DNA of 56,913 nucleotides from Deltaproteobacteria bacterium (GCA_016932235.1 JAFGDF010000076.1:1-56913); one strand, 5' to 3'. Positions 1-9,335 are shown, numbered from the stretch's first letter. Translations and numbers: made by a program. Notes: generated by a model not told the origin, from the letters alone.

Positions 1-370
1 ACATATTCAATATCAGAACATTAATGGCGGTAAAGATACCAGCCAAGGAGATACCAAGGCAGGCCCGACTAATAAGCAGAACTTAGAACGACTCGATCAG
101 CAGACCTGATCCTCCGGCCAGACCATAACCGAGTAATGTAAGGATATACGGACATTTGACACCCTTGCGATCGATAATGCTACCCATCAGAGGGCAAAAA
201 ACAGCCATGAACAAGCCGTGTGTGGTGATAATGATACCTACGTTTGAAGGTGCGACACCTAGGTTTTCACTGAGCAGATTGAGAATCGGTGCAATGATGG
301 TTCCTGCCATAATGGTTAAGGTGGCCGAAGTCAGAATCACGCCTAGGGTGAACCTTTCCATATTTTTCAT
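1..370 (-). pseudogene. MFS transporter, N-terminal part, in-frame stop, cut by window edge
   Basis: The start at 370 opens a typical major facilitator N-terminus: a first membrane helix, then a motif-A region with GSIIDRKGVK near residues 63-72. A TAA at 83-85 ends the frame after about 95 residues. Translation beyond the stop stays in the same frame and still reads like MFS helix 3-4 (VLLISRACLGISLAGIFTA), so the stop interrupts a once continuous gene. MFS proteins need about 12 helices, so the short product would not work as a transporter. The rest lies outside the window. A sequencing error or recoding is possible but less likely than a nonsense mutation. Confidence 0.7.
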
Positions 371-895
371 ATTTTCTAATCCCTTTGTATTACGATGTTA
401 TCTCATCTATCCTGTTAATGCTACGAATCTCTTGCCCGTATTATTTTTGCACTAGTAAGGCTTATTACCAGGAAGGTAAAGACATGATCTTCCTACTCAA
501 GTAAGTATCATATATTGCTTTTAATCTCTGCCATTTTTATATCACTGATTGTTAAATCCGACATATATTAAAACAGTTGCCATTAGAATTTGTAATACCC
601 CATCACATCGGTTATAATCCAGTTAAACATTTGGCAAGTAACCTCACAATTTATTGAGTCTTGATTTCTTTCTTATTGTAAAAGTATACAGAATAATATA
701 ATAAGTCCACAATCGTTTTGAATGTTGCCTGTTTGGATTAATTTTTATCCTGCCCCTAATAAGAAGCCATGATAAAACATCCAAAAAGATGCATACCAGC
801 AGACCCAATCTAAACGACTGTATAATCGGTGTTGGCATAATCATTTATTGTCCCATTAACAGCCTTGACATGCTGCTATAAGGATTATCAAAGTA
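371..895. other. AT-rich intergenic stretch
   Basis: This spacer of about 525 bases lies between two divergent MFS genes. Short open frames here have no recognisable domain, ribosome site or composition like a gene. It probably holds the promoters of both flanking genes, but I cannot assign convincing -35/-10 pairs. Confidence 0.4.
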
Positions 896-2110
896 TTGTC
901 AATGGAAAATAAACATGTGGAATCTAAATATCGATGGTACGTGCTTAGCCTGTCCGCTCTGACTCTGACATTCTGTGTAGCCATGCCACGCATATGTATG
1001 GCCGTGCTTTTCAATGAGATCTCTGCAGACATCGGGTTAAACATAGTGGAGGTTGGCTGGATATGGGGATTTTTTCCTCTATCGGGAATATTAACCGTTT
1101 TCGTTGCTGGCCTTCTATCTGATCGCTTTGGTGCAAAGCGAATGCTGATTATTGCTTGTATAATGGGAGGACTTGCCGGAGCTTCAAGGGGTGTGTCTAG
1201 TAACTTTATTAGCCTGGCAGTAACAACTATGTTATACGGGCTTTTTCACGGTGTTCTGCCGGCTACCATTTTAAAGATGATCGCTACATGGTTTTCATCC
1301 CGTCAACTAGGTCTTGCCATTGGTACTCTAGCTACCGGAATGGGTTTGGGCTTCACAATAAGCTCCATGTTTAGTGCTACCCTGCTATCTCCCATGCTAG
1401 GGGGTTGGAGAGGTGTTCTATTTTTATACGGCGCTATCTCAGTATTAATCTCTTTGATCTGGTTTATTACGGTTAAAGAACCGATGACTGTGAGAACTGG
1501 CACCGGCGATAGATTTACAACACTTGAGACGATATATCATGTGCTCCATAACAAGCATGTCTGGTTGATCAGCATAGGCATGCTAGGCTATACAGCCTGC
1601 ATAGAGGGGATGAATGGTTATTTGCCTCTTTATCTTCGTGAATTTAAAGGTTGGTTACCCGCCAGTGCCGACGGTACTCTAGCTGCTTTCATGGGATTCA
1701 GTACATTGGGAGCCGTTCCAATCTCTCTGTTATCTGATAAAATAGGCCTGCGTAAACTTTTCCTTTTATCCATAGTTACTGCTGCCATCGTTGGCGTAGG
1801 CCTGCTTTCAGTAGCAGATGGACTACTGATATGGGTGCTTATGATACTGGTAGGTGTAGGTAGGGACGGACTTATAGCACTTTCAAATGCCACCAATATA
1901 GAAGATAAAGGTATTGGGGCTCAATATGCTGGCACAGCTGGTGGCTTTATGCAGACCTTCACTCGTATAGGCTCATTCATATCGCCGCCCATGGGTAATA
2001 GCTTGGCGGCCAGTGGAGCAGGGTTACCCTTTATTGTCTGGTCGGCTTTTGGAGCAATTGCCCTCGTATGCTTTTTGCTGACCAGGGAAACGGGTCACCG
2101 ACAGGCCTGA
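896..2110 (+). CDS. MFS transporter
   Basis: A 404-residue membrane protein of the major facilitator superfamily, probably moving a small organic anion or metabolite across the inner membrane. It has about 12 hydrophobic segments, and motif A between helices 2 and 3 reads GLLSDRFGAKRML (about residues 72-84). A second half-site, SLLSDKIGLRKLF, opens the C-terminal half, as expected from the duplicated fold. The start could be TTG at 896 (AAGGA at 880-884, spacing 11) or ATG at 902; spacing favours TTG. It stands alone and is divergent from a broken MFS gene. The substrate cannot be told from sequence. Confidence 0.85.
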   Translation: MSMENKHVESKYRWYVLSLSALTLTFCVAMPRICMAVLFNEISADIGLNIVEVGWIWGFFPLSGILTVFVAGLLSDRFGAKRMLIIACIMGGLAGASRGVSSNFISLAVTTMLYGLFHGVLPATILKMIATWFSSRQLGLAIGTLATGMGLGFTISSMFSATLLSPMLGGWRGVLFLYGAISVLISLIWFITVKEPMTVRTGTGDRFTTLETIYHVLHNKHVWLISIGMLGYTACIEGMNGYLPLYLREFKGWLPASADGTLAAFMGFSTLGAVPISLLSDKIGLRKLFLLSIVTAAIVGVGLLSVADGLLIWVLMILVGVGRDGLIALSNATNIEDKGIGAQYAGTAGGFMQTFTRIGSFISPPMGNSLAASGAGLPFIVWSAFGAIALVCFLLTRETGHRQA

Positions 2111-2392
2111 GTTCAAAGATCCATCGAGCCTCTTAGATCAGATGTTCATCGATATGTTGTCATAAAATTGAGTGCTTAAGCACGATTTTATTCAAGATAC
2201 TAGACCTACTCTCAAGTTCTAGAAAACTTTACTTTACTGCTATAAGTAGTAACTCCCATAAATAATCGGGAACAATAGATTATGATAAGCAGTATTATCT
2301 GTGTCTATGACACATTAAATATGAACTTCCTTGTGATGTGTGACAGATGAGATAGCAGCAGCTACAAATTATGGATATTAGTCGGCACACCA
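2111..2392. other. intergenic spacer with a 12-bp palindrome
   Basis: No gene is seen. GTGCTTAAGCAC at 2172-2183 is a perfect 12-bp palindrome just downstream of the MFS gene. It has no loop or T-run typical of an intrinsic terminator, so it may be an operator or chance. The rest is AT-rich. Confidence 0.3.
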
Positions 2393-2573
2393 GCAGCCTG
2401 TCGGACTTTGGCCGACAGGCTGCCGCAAAGATTTTAAAAACGATTTTGTTTCAAAAAGTTATATTCTATTATTTACCGAGTGCAATGAATAAGATTAGAA
2501 ATAAATATCGCCAAAAACAAATGAAAGTCCGAATCTTCATAGGAGACTGTCGGCTAGAGTCCGACAGTCTCCT
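2393..2573. repeat. paired-hairpin repeat element (MITE-like), copy 1
   Basis: Two perfect hairpins bound a 181-bp element. The left stem is 12 bp (2393-2404 with 2412-2423, loop ACTTTGG). The right stem is 13 bp (2541-2553 with 2561-2573, loop CTAGAGT). Both share the core GTCGG...CCGAC. The AT-rich interior (CAATGAATAAGATTAGAAAT and flanks) closely matches the interior of the element at 29479-29660. The last bases (CTA on the plus strand) form the TAG stop codon of the motE-like gene. It carries no coding capacity, so movement would need enzymes in trans. It could also act as a bidirectional terminator between convergent genes. Confidence 0.75.
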
Positions 2574-3204
2574 AGTCAACACGGCTGAGATGTTCGCTGA
2601 TAACAGCGCCTTTTTCCGGCTTCATAACCGCCAGGATTTCTCCAGCTGATTTGCCCTTCATATTGCCCAGGATCCTTACTACTACAGCCGTATCGAGTTT
2701 ATCCAATATCGCGGCTGCCCTGGAAGGTTCCATCGCGCTATAGAGTGAAACCAGATGTGATATTCTGCCGTCACTCAGCGCCTTTTCACGTTCCGCCAGA
2801 TCTTTGGCAAATACTGTTAGCCTTGTCTGAAGTTCCATGAGTTCCTCTAGTTTTGTATCAATCTCATTTTTTAAAGGGAGCATGTTATTTTCTCTCCTTT
2901 CAAGCTCCATCTCCCTCTCATTTAACTCCTGTTCCTTTTTGTTCAGAGTCCTTTCTCTTTCGTCAATAACGGGATCTTTTTCAATATTATCCTCTCCAGC
3001 CTGGGCCAGATTTGCGGTCTTGAATTTCATGGGACCGAGTTTAAGATAAAAGCTGCTTATGCCGATCTTGGCAAAAATAAGGAGGCTCAGAGCGACAACT
3101 GATATGGTAACAAGATTCAGTTTTGGAGGTATTCTTTGCCGTACCTTATTATCGCCGACTCGCCCATTTCTTTCTCTTCCGTTAGATGTTGACAATATTT
3201 CCAT
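2572..3204 (-). CDS. motE: MotE-like flagellar protein with MgtE N-terminal-like domain
   Basis: A 210-residue protein downstream of fliJ. It has a cytoplasmic N-terminus, one membrane helix (about residues 33-50), a long charged coiled coil (about 75-145) and a C-terminal domain like the MgtE N domain (about 150-208, with YSAMEPSRAAAILDKL). This layout matches the motE genes that follow fliJ in alpha- and deltaproteobacteria, whose products act as chaperones or partners at the flagellar motor; function here is by family analogy. The start is ATG 3204 with AAAAGGA about 8 bases upstream, overlapping fliJ by 88 bases, an unusually long overlap. The stop codon lies in the hairpin repeat, so the C-terminus may have been reset by its insertion. 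Confidence 0.7.
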   Translation of the reverse strand: MEILSTSNGRERNGRVGDNKVRQRIPPKLNLVTISVVALSLLIFAKIGISSFYLKLGPMKFKTANLAQAGEDNIEKDPVIDERERTLNKKEQELNEREMELERRENNMLPLKNEIDTKLEELMELQTRLTVFAKDLAEREKALSDGRISHLVSLYSAMEPSRAAAILDKLDTAVVVRILGNMKGKSAGEILAVMKPEKGAVISEHLSRVD

Positions 3205-3566
3205 TTTTTTAAATCCTTTTCGCGTAGCTTTTCAAGAATCTTACACTGTTTTGTTTTTTCAAGCACATTCTTCAATTTTTTTTCCACCATCTTTTCAGAA
3301 TCTATTATTTTCTGTTCCTGCCGGATTATCTTAATCTTCATCGCACCGGTATATTCAGAGAAACTGTTCAAAATGCCTGATAAAAGCCTTTCCTTCAGGC
3401 CCCTTTCCAGATCACATTGAGCCTCCTCCATTTCCTTTCTCAGGAATGAAAGCCTTTCATTATCCCGCTTAAGGTCCAGTTGTGCGCGGGAAAGCTCGAT
3501 CTCTGCGATCTCCTTCAGGCGTTTTCTGTAGGATAATAGCGCGCTGTATCTGAACTTGAAATTCAT
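3117..3566 (-). CDS. fliJ: flagellar export protein FliJ
   Basis: A 149-residue, almost wholly helical, highly charged protein. FliJ is the coiled-coil stalk-like partner of the FliI ATPase and escorts export chaperones to the gate. The N-terminus MNFKFRYSALLSYR is typical of the family. I chose ATG 3564-3566 rather than the in-frame ATG at 3587 because AAAGGA sits 6-7 bases before it. It follows fliI by 24 bases and overlaps the motE-like gene. FliJ proteins are poorly conserved, so the call rests on length, coiled-coil pattern, N-terminus and position. Confidence 0.85.
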   Translation of the reverse strand: MNFKFRYSALLSYRKRLKEIAEIELSRAQLDLKRDNERLSFLRKEMEEAQCDLERGLKERLLSGILNSFSEYTGAMKIKIIRQEQKIIDSEKMVEKKLKNVLEKTKQCKILEKLREKDLKKWKYCQHLTEEKEMGESAIIRYGKEYLQN

Positions 3567-3590
3567 AATGAATCCTTTCAGATTCACATT

Positions 3591-4952
3591 TCATTTATCT
3601 TTTTCCCGGGAAATCGCCGCAGCTGTTACGGCTTTTTTCCCGGCCAGAATCCTTCCCATCTCTTCGTATGTTTTTTCCAGTGATGAGGATACGAAAATAT
3701 CCTGGCGTAGAAAAGAGTTAAGGTTATCGATCATATCCAGTGCATAATCGGTATTTCTATTATTTCCCCTGACATATGCTCCCAGGTTCACAAGATCTTC
3801 GATTTTGGCATAATCGGAAAGGATTCTTCGAAACTCATAAGCCCTCGCGATATGTTCCTTGCTCATAACATCATTCATAAGCCGGCTGACACTTGACAGA
3901 ACATCAACCGCAGGGTAATGCCCTTTTGAAGCCAGATCTCTGTTCAGGACAATATGACCGTCAACAATGGATCTGACCGCATCGGCAATGGGCTCATTCA
4001 TGTCATCACCTTCAACCAGTACCGTATAAAGGCCTGTGATCGATCCCTTGGAACAGCTTGTGCCGGCCCTTTCAAGAAGTCTGGGGAGGTGAGCGAAGGT
4101 GCTCGGCGGGTAAGCTTTGCTTGCGGGCGGTTCTCCCGCGGATAAACCGACTTCCCTCGCCGCCATAGCAAAACGAGTTATTGAATCCATCATCAAAAGA
4201 ACGTCTTTGCCCTGATCCCTGAAATATTCTGCCACAGTAGCGGCAAGATAGGCCCCTCTTATCCTTATAAGCGGTGAACTGTCGGATGTGGCGACAATTA
4301 CCGCAGATCTTTTCAAACCTTCATCGCCAAGATCTCTTTCGATAAATTCCCTTACCTCCCTGCCTCGCTCTCCGATAAGTGCGATAATATTAACATCAGC
4401 CTTGGTGTATCTGGCTATCATGCCAAGAAGAATACTTTTGCCGACACCGGATCCGGCCATGATTGCCATACGTTGCCCTTTAGCGACTGAGACCATACTG
4501 TTTATGGATTTAATTCCCACATCCAGCGGTTCGGAAATCCTGGCCCTGTGAAGGGGGTTCATTGGTTGTGAGTAGAGCGGAATTTTTTTCCCCCGCATGA
4601 GCGGGGGGCCATTGTCCAGCGGATTCCCAAGCCCGTCGATGATCCTTCCAAGCATATCGGAACCAGCGTATGCCTTTGCTTCATATTGTACAGCCCTGAT
4701 GATGCTTCCAGGTTCAACCCCTTCGGATCTGCTTAAAGGCATCAAAAGCAGTTTGTGATCTCTGAAACCTATAGCCTCCGCCACTACCGGATTATCAAGA
4801 CCGGGACTTAGAATATGGCATATACCTCCCACCGGCACTGCCGGGCCGTTACCCTCGATAACCGTCCCTATGACCTTGTTTACCTGTCCTTCAATTTTTA
4901 TGGGGCAGGCTGAATTAACATTCTGGATGTATTTTTTAAGTGAAAGGCCCAT
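3591..4952 (-). CDS. fliI: flagellar type III export ATPase FliI
   Basis: The cytoplasmic ATPase of the flagellar export apparatus, related to F1-ATPase beta. Using ATG 4950-4952 the protein is 453 residues, the normal family length. It shows Walker A GSGVGKS near residue 167, a Walker B region LLMMDSITRFAMAARE, and the conserved DGLGNPLD loop upstream of the nucleotide site. A longer open frame runs to 5069 but would overlap fliH by more than 130 bases. The shorter start overlaps the fliH end by 17 bases, typical of coupled genes; ATG 4967 is an alternative. It is part of the fliH-fliI-fliJ unit. Confidence 0.95.
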   Translation of the reverse strand: MGLSLKKYIQNVNSACPIKIEGQVNKVIGTVIEGNGPAVPVGGICHILSPGLDNPVVAEAIGFRDHKLLLMPLSRSEGVEPGSIIRAVQYEAKAYAGSDMLGRIIDGLGNPLDNGPPLMRGKKIPLYSQPMNPLHRARISEPLDVGIKSINSMVSVAKGQRMAIMAGSGVGKSILLGMIARYTKADVNIIALIGERGREVREFIERDLGDEGLKRSAVIVATSDSSPLIRIRGAYLAATVAEYFRDQGKDVLLMMDSITRFAMAAREVGLSAGEPPASKAYPPSTFAHLPRLLERAGTSCSKGSITGLYTVLVEGDDMNEPIADAVRSIVDGHIVLNRDLASKGHYPAVDVLSSVSRLMNDVMSKEHIARAYEFRRILSDYAKIEDLVNLGAYVRGNNRNTDYALDMIDNLNSFLRQDIFVSSSLEKTYEEMGRILAGKKAVTAAAISREKDK

Positions 4953-5640
4953 TGGATTCGTCCACATAGTGTTGATATTGCCGCTCAATCTCTTCTTCCA
5001 GCATGGCAATCTGGTCTTCGATTCCGGCATTAATTCTTCCAAAGCCTGTTTCCAGAATGCAGCCTCCATTTATTAAGGAAGGATCTTCTGATAAACTGAT
5101 CCGCCCGATATTGGAAAGCCTCGAGAGATCCGGCAGCAATCTTCGCACGTTTTCCATATCGTGGGGATTAATTATGATTTTCAACTTACGTTTGTCTGTT
5201 AGAAGTTTCAGCGCCGATCTTATGGTGTTCTCTATAACGTTTTTATTTATAGTGATCTCTTCGCCGATGATTTTTTTAGCGATTAAAACGCTCAGTTTTA
5301 GCAGTTCTCCTTCAGATTCGATGAAGATTTTCTCCTTGAGGTCGCTTATTCCGCCAAGAAGAAGTTCAAGTTCTCTGGACATCTCTTCGATTTTCTTTTC
5401 TTCCAGCTCAAGGCCGTCTTTCCTGCCCTGTTCAAAGCCTTTTTGATATGCATCCATTTCTATCCGGGCAATACGTGTCTTTAAATCTTCTTTTTCGGAT
5501 TCTCTGTCCTCTATTCTTATAACCGGAAGACACCAGGAGGAAACGGCTGATCTGTCAATGCAGGATACAGCAGGATCAAAAAGAAAATTTTTACCAGATT
5601 TATTATTTTCGTCCACTTTCATTTTATTCGATTGAAGCAC
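4936..5640 (-). CDS. fliH: flagellar assembly protein FliH
   Basis: A regulator and stator-like partner of FliI. It is 234 residues, with an acidic N-terminal segment, a central coiled coil with the family's AYQKGFEQGRKDGLE stretch (about residues 64-78) and a C-terminal domain like the V-ATPase E subunit with the DPSLINGGCILET motif (about 187-199). The start is GTG 5640 or ATG 5622; neither has a clear ribosome site, which is odd for an operon gene. In related genomes fliH follows fliG directly, whereas here 337 bases intervene, so expression may need a new promoter or read-through. Confidence 0.9.
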   Translation of the reverse strand: MLQSNKMKVDENNKSGKNFLFDPAVSCIDRSAVSSWCLPVIRIEDRESEKEDLKTRIARIEMDAYQKGFEQGRKDGLELEEKKIEEMSRELELLLGGISDLKEKIFIESEGELLKLSVLIAKKIIGEEITINKNVIENTIRSALKLLTDKRKLKIIINPHDMENVRRLLPDLSRLSNIGRISLSEDPSLINGGCILETGFGRINAGIEDQIAMLEEEIERQYQHYVDESNGPFT

Positions 5641-5977
5641 AGCGTCATATATTATTGCACATTATGTCTGTTATTCTGCGGCTTGCCCGCCCTGGCGCGA
5701 CCATCGTAGTAAATGCAATGTCACGATTTATAATCCCTGCTTATTTTTGAAGCAAATGTTCTCCAATAGCGGGCTGGGCCAGGGACTGCAGAATACAATC
5801 TTTATGAACAGGTAAATCCTGCGATCCCTGGCCCGGACCGTAATAAACAGGAGCTTGATGAAGTACTCTTGTCTGTATATTAAAGGTCCAATCGCTATCC
5901 GACACAGTGGTCGTACCAGTGCGGGCAAGCATGCCCTGGACCAGACCCGGGGTCACAGGATGACAATGTAGGATGCT
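5641..5977. other. 337-bp non-flagellar insert between fliG and fliH
   Basis: The two flanking flagellar genes normally touch or overlap. Composition here is more GC-rich in blocks. The best minus-strand frame (5741-5956, about 71 residues, start TTPGLVQ-like with few family features) has no domain I recognise and no clear ribosome site. I see no inverted terminal repeats or target duplication. It may be the remnant of an inserted gene or a reduced mobile element. Confidence 0.45.
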
Positions 5978-6985
5978 TTAGACAAGGACTTCTTCACCCC
6001 CTTTCCCAACAAGAACTATCTTACCTTCTTCTTCAAGCCTTCTTGCCGTTTTTACAATGTTAAGCTGCGCCTGTTCAACATCCCTCAATTTTACGGGACC
6101 CATAACGTCCATATCCTCTTTCATCATCTCAGCGGCGCGTTTGCTGACATTATTAAAAATCTTGTTTGTAAGCTCCTCCGAACCGGTTTTCAGCGCCAGT
6201 ATAAGTTCATCATTGCCTATCTCTTTGAGTAATGCTCTTATCGAGCGGTCATCCAGATGGATGAGATCCGCGAAGACAAACATCTTTTGGCGGATCTCAT
6301 CCGCGAGTTCCTCTCTGACGCTTTCAACCTTTTCCAGAATATTATTTTCTGTTTGATGATCAAGATGATTGAGGATCTCCGCCGCTGCCACGATACCTCC
6401 TTGATTCTCTCTGGTTTCACTCCCAACATCAGAAAGCATATCATCCACAACCTCGTATACCTCATGGATTATTTCGCTTGGGACGTCCTCAAGATCGGCT
6501 ATTCTTATAATAACCTCACTTTGGATATTGTCAGGCAGAAGCTGTATGATTTCAGCTGCAGAGCTGTATTTCATATTCACCAGTATAAGCGCTATCGTCT
6601 GTGGATGTTCATTCATAAGAAGGTTCGCGACTATCTGCGGGTTGATGGTGCTGAGTTTTTCAAAGGATTTCCCTTTTCCTTTTGAAAGCAGATCCCCCAG
6701 CAGATCATCGGCTTTTCTGGAATCAAATGCCTTCGGCACCGCCTTTTGGAGGAAGTCTTTTCCTGAAAGACCTATAATCTTATTTCCCTTCATGGCAAGA
6801 GCGAATTCATCCAGGACAGCGGAAACCATTTGCTGGTCAATGTTTTTGATCTTGGCCATCTGTTCTCCCAGGATCTTTATATCAGCGTCTTCAAGGTGCC
6901 TGAAAACTTTGGCCGTAAAATCTTCCCCCATGACCATGAGGAAAACCGCCGCCTTGCGGGCGCCCATTAAAGGGGTGGATTCCAA
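5978..6985 (-). CDS. fliG: flagellar motor switch protein FliG
   Basis: The rotor protein that couples the MS ring (FliF) to the C ring and interacts with the stator. At 335 residues it matches the family. The N-terminal domain starts GARKAAVFLMVMGED, the middle domain has NEHPQTIALIL, and the C-terminal torque helix includes FVFADLIHLDDRSIRALLKE, containing the charged residues that face MotA. The start is TTG 6983-6985, immediately after the fliF stop, with GAGGTAAGG just upstream. The C-terminus ends in a short hydrophobic tail, GKGGEEVLV. Confidence 0.95.
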   Translation of the reverse strand: MESTPLMGARKAAVFLMVMGEDFTAKVFRHLEDADIKILGEQMAKIKNIDQQMVSAVLDEFALAMKGNKIIGLSGKDFLQKAVPKAFDSRKADDLLGDLLSKGKGKSFEKLSTINPQIVANLLMNEHPQTIALILVNMKYSSAAEIIQLLPDNIQSEVIIRIADLEDVPSEIIHEVYEVVDDMLSDVGSETRENQGGIVAAAEILNHLDHQTENNILEKVESVREELADEIRQKMFVFADLIHLDDRSIRALLKEIGNDELILALKTGSEELTNKIFNNVSKRAAEMMKEDMDVMGPVKLRDVEQAQLNIVKTARRLEEEGKIVLVGKGGEEVLV

Positions 6986-6986
6986 A

Positions 6987-8564
6987 TTACCTTACCTCAT
7001 TAATCCATGTTTTTATTATATCCGCAGCCAGATCGGGGCTGTCTTTAGTTTCTTCCAGCAATTGCTGCTTGGAATTCCGTCTTTTAATTATTTCAGAAGG
7101 GGGGCTTTCCAGTGCAGGGGCGCTCTCGCCCTGCTGTTGAGTGATTGTGCCGACATATTCCCCGGTCTGGCTCAACCAGCGTTTAAAAGGTCTTATAGCG
7201 AGCAGAAAGAATAACGCAACCAGAATAACATTCAACAAAGGCTTCATACCCCTGCCCGCGTAAGTCAGCCAGTCCTGTTTCTCTTGCGTTTCGGGAACTG
7301 TCTCCTCCTGTATATTAAAGGCTATATTTGATACGCTTATCTGATCTCCTCTTAATTGGTTGTATCCTACCGCCGATTTGATAATGTCCTCAAATTCCTT
7401 CATCTCTTTCCTGCTTCTGGGTGTAAATTTAGGAGATGTGTTTCCTTTCGCGTCCTTCTCATTCATATAAGGCCCATCGATAATAACGGCGGCTGAAAGC
7501 CGTTTTATCTCCCCGGCCGAATTAACAATCTGAGTATTCACTTTGTTCATTTCGTAATTTATTACGGAATTCTCTTTTTCAAAGGTTCTTGCTGAAGGAG
7601 TCGCCTGCGCATCCTGCGATTGATAAATCTGAAATTTCAGGTCTGGTGACCCTGATGAGATATCCCTATTACTGTTTGATGTCTCTTTCTGGCGCTGCTC
7701 ACTTCGGACAACAACACTGTCGGGATCGAACCTCTCCTCGGATATATTCATCTGCCGGAAATCGACTTCGACCGAGACCCTTGCAACGACCTTGTTCATC
7801 CCGACTACCGGTTCCATCATTGTTCGGATCCTTTTTTCATAGGTTTCTTCAAGCTTGCGCTGATAATCAAACTGTGTTCCGCTGAGATCGCCAATAATGC
7901 CGTCATTGTTTCCCTTTGAAAGAATTCCGCCGGCCATGTCAACTACAGTGATGTTTTCGGGTTTGAGATCCTTCACGGCGCAGGCTACGAGGTTGATAAT
8001 CCCCTGCAGCTGGCGCTGATCGACTGTCCTTCCAGGATTGGGTCGTATAACGACGGAGGCTGTTGCCAACTTTTCCTGTTCAACAAAGAGAGATTCTGCC
8101 ACTGTCACGATATGGACCCGGGCCTGGTCTATGGCGTCGAATTGCATGATAGTCCTCGCGAGCTCACCTTCGAGCGCCTGCTGATATTTTAATTTCTGGA
8201 CAAATTCCGTTGTTCCGAAGGAAATATCATCAAAGATCTCAAAACCAACTCCTGGTCCGCTTGGGATCCCCTCACTTGCGAGCTCCAGTCTCAGCTGGTA
8301 CACGGAATCGTCTGGGACGAGGACCGCTCTGCCGCCGTCCTTGAGCTGGAAGGGTATTCTCTTTTCATTCAATCTTTCCGTTATCCTGGAGGCGTCCCTG
8401 GTATCGAGGTTGGAGAAAAGAACCTGATAGTCTGTTCTGTTTGTCCAGAGAAGAAGAGCAATGAAGCCGCCCGCCACTACGCACAGAGCGACTGCAAAAG
8501 ACACCCTTTTACCGATTGGAATGGCTTTTAAGACCTGATACAGATTTCCAAATATCCCCGCCAT
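6987..8564 (-). CDS. fliF: flagellar MS-ring protein FliF
   Basis: The inner-membrane ring on which the basal body is built. It is 525 residues, with a first membrane helix at about 22-42, two ring-building periplasmic domains (VLFSNLDTRDASRITERL near 48-65), a variable periplasmic stretch and a second helix at about 445-463. The C-terminal DLAADIIKTWINEVR is the FliG-binding tail. It sits between fliE and fliG with two-base spacing to fliG. The protein is near full family length with nothing missing. Confidence 0.95.
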   Translation of the reverse strand: MAGIFGNLYQVLKAIPIGKRVSFAVALCVVAGGFIALLLWTNRTDYQVLFSNLDTRDASRITERLNEKRIPFQLKDGGRAVLVPDDSVYQLRLELASEGIPSGPGVGFEIFDDISFGTTEFVQKLKYQQALEGELARTIMQFDAIDQARVHIVTVAESLFVEQEKLATASVVIRPNPGRTVDQRQLQGIINLVACAVKDLKPENITVVDMAGGILSKGNNDGIIGDLSGTQFDYQRKLEETYEKRIRTMMEPVVGMNKVVARVSVEVDFRQMNISEERFDPDSVVVRSEQRQKETSNSNRDISSGSPDLKFQIYQSQDAQATPSARTFEKENSVINYEMNKVNTQIVNSAGEIKRLSAAVIIDGPYMNEKDAKGNTSPKFTPRSRKEMKEFEDIIKSAVGYNQLRGDQISVSNIAFNIQEETVPETQEKQDWLTYAGRGMKPLLNVILVALFFLLAIRPFKRWLSQTGEYVGTITQQQGESAPALESPPSEIIKRRNSKQQLLEETKDSPDLAADIIKTWINEVR

Positions 8565-8586
8565 TTTAACTCCTTTTTAAATAGGA

Positions 8587-8883
8587 TCAAAAGTTCATTC
8601 TCATGAGCTCCTGATAAGCGTCCATGAGTTTGTTTCTGATCTGGAGCAGGAACTGGAATGAAATGTCGGCTTTTTCAGCGGCTATTATTACATCATGAAG
8701 GTCATGGTTTTTACCTAAAGCGAATTCTTCGGCTTTTCTGTCAGATTCTTTGATCTCCGCGTCAACATGTGAAATAAAGGTTTTAAGAGTTTCTTCAAAA
8801 TTATTCTCCTTTGTTTCACCATTCCTAATTACAGGCCTGTTCCCTGAAGGAAGCGAAGCGGATTGAAATTTTATGGGCTCCAT
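8587..8883 (-). CDS. fliE: flagellar hook-basal body protein FliE
   Basis: A small (98 residues) adaptor joining the MS ring and export gate to the rod. The C-terminal half contains the typical helix pair, with HDVIIAAEKADISFQFLLQI and a terminal MDAYQELMRMNF. No signal peptide is expected, since the protein leaves by type III export. It follows flgC by 11 bases and precedes fliF by 22 bases, the usual flgB-flgC-fliE-fliF order. Confidence 0.93.
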   Translation of the reverse strand: MEPIKFQSASLPSGNRPVIRNGETKENNFEETLKTFISHVDAEIKESDRKAEEFALGKNHDLHDVIIAAEKADISFQFLLQIRNKLMDAYQELMRMNF

Positions 8884-8894
8884 TTGTATTTTCC

Positions 8895-9332
8895 TTATCT
8901 TGCTATATCAATGGCCTTCAGGGCCATTTCTTTGGCAGTCTTCACGACAGCGGCGTTGGCTTCATAAGAGCGGTTGGCGTTCAGCATCTGAACCATCTCT
9001 TGGACGATATTAACATTAGGGAGGTAGACATATCCCTTTTCATCCGCGTCCGGATGCGAGGGATCAAAAATCTTTTTAAACTCGCCACTGACCGGCACAA
9101 CTTCGGAGACTTTGACCCCGTAAAGCTGTGTTTCAAATGAATGATTCAGATTCTCTTCAAACGACCCGTTAATCTCAGCAGTTGCAAAAACCGCCGTTTT
9201 TCTCCTATAGGGGGTTCCATTATCGGTACGCGTGGTATTGGAGTTAGCAAGGTTCATTGAAATGACATTTAATCTTGTCCTCTGCGCCTTCATTCCGCTC
9301 GCAGCAATATCAATACATTTTATAAGATCCAT
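8895..9332 (-). CDS. flgC: flagellar proximal rod protein FlgC
   Basis: A rod component of 145 residues. The N-terminal rod motif appears as IAASGMKAQRTRLNVISMNL with ANSNTTRT following. The C-terminal hook/rod helix is VNIVQEMVQMLNANRSYEAN and the stretch after it. It starts 3 bases after flgB stops, so the two are translationally coupled. Confidence 0.95.
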   Translation of the reverse strand: MDLIKCIDIAASGMKAQRTRLNVISMNLANSNTTRTDNGTPYRRKTAVFATAEINGSFEENLNHSFETQLYGVKVSEVVPVSGEFKKIFDPSHPDADEKGYVYLPNVNIVQEMVQMLNANRSYEANAAVVKTAKEMALKAIDIAR

Positions 9333-9335
9333 CGT

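Noticed and set aside
2371..2649. 92-codon plus-strand frame
   Set aside because: It runs through the paired-hairpin repeat and into the motE-like gene on the other strand, with no ribosome site and no domain.
5741..5956. 71-codon minus-strand frame in the fliG-fliH gap
   Set aside because: No recognised domain, weak start and no support beyond being open. Kept only as a possible relic.
6528..7214. Long plus-strand frames opposite fliG and fliF
   Set aside because: They are antisense to well-conserved flagellar genes and have no domain pattern.
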